A stretch of DNA of 5,835 bases from positions 1 to 5,835 of the forward strand of contig JANXMO010000122.1 in assembly GCA_025354615.1 (NCBI GenBank), written 5' to 3'. Each line of letters opens with the position of its first letter. Within the stretch, counting starts at the first letter, position 1. The stretch comes from Burkholderiales bacterium (GTDB lineage Bacteria > Pseudomonadota > Gammaproteobacteria > Burkholderiales > Burkholderiaceae_C). A program made the translations under genes and the position numbers. The notes beneath the pieces are model-generated. The model was not told the origin of the DNA and did no database searches. It was given only the letters and a program-made list of their open reading frames with translations. Below, in pieces: positions 5,820-5,835 of the stretch.

Positions 5820-5835
5820 ATGAAAACCTTCAGCG
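5820..5835 (+). CDS. Probable start of an unidentified gene, cut by the window edge
   Basis: An ATG at 5820 opens a frame reading MKTFS before the window ends, with a weak purine-rich AGAG 6 nt upstream. It would be transcribed divergently from srkA and lies downstream of the inverted-repeat cluster. Another ATG at 5780, in a different frame, is also open to the edge (MAVHGISNQ), so the true start is not settled. Nothing can be said about function from so few codons. Confidence 0.4.

Overview
The window looks like ordinary chromosome from a high-GC betaproteobacterium, most likely a Burkholderiales member close to Comamonadaceae. The main reason is a histone-like HU protein with a long Lys/Ala/Pro tail, a type common in that group. 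The Rpe, DbpA and SrkA sequences and the G/C-rich third codon positions agree. I see no transposase, integrase, phage gene, tRNA, rRNA or CRISPR array.

Layout, left to right. (1) Positions 1-189, minus: the N-terminal end of a class III adenylate/guanylate cyclase that runs off the left edge. (2) 190-333: a divergent intergenic region with a perfect TTGTGA-N5-TCACAA dyad and a plausible promoter for the next gene. (3) 334-777, plus: HU-family DNA-binding protein with a basic tail. (4) 843-2593, minus: a VF530-type (DUF2132) DNA-binding protein followed by the DEAD-box RNA helicase dbpA, joined by an ATGA overlap. dbpA converges on the HU gene. (5) 2594-2715: a short spacer with two dyads and a small leader-like reading frame. 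(6) 2716-3597, minus: an unrecognised membrane-anchored or exported protein of 293 residues. (7) 3715-5570, minus: srkA (stress-response kinase) then rpe (ribulose-phosphate 3-epimerase), 26 nt apart and probably co-transcribed. (8) 5571-5819: a divergent intergenic region unusually rich in inverted repeats. (9) 5820-5835, plus: probably the first codons of another gene.

The genes serve housekeeping and stress functions: nucleotide second-messenger synthesis, nucleoid organisation, 50S ribosome assembly, pentose-phosphate metabolism and stress-kinase signalling. I do not see one multi-gene system joining them. The observations most worth a second look are non-coding: the dyad between the cyclase and HU genes, the cluster of inverted repeats upstream of srkA, and the leader-like frame before the VF530 gene. 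I found no convincing undescribed system here.
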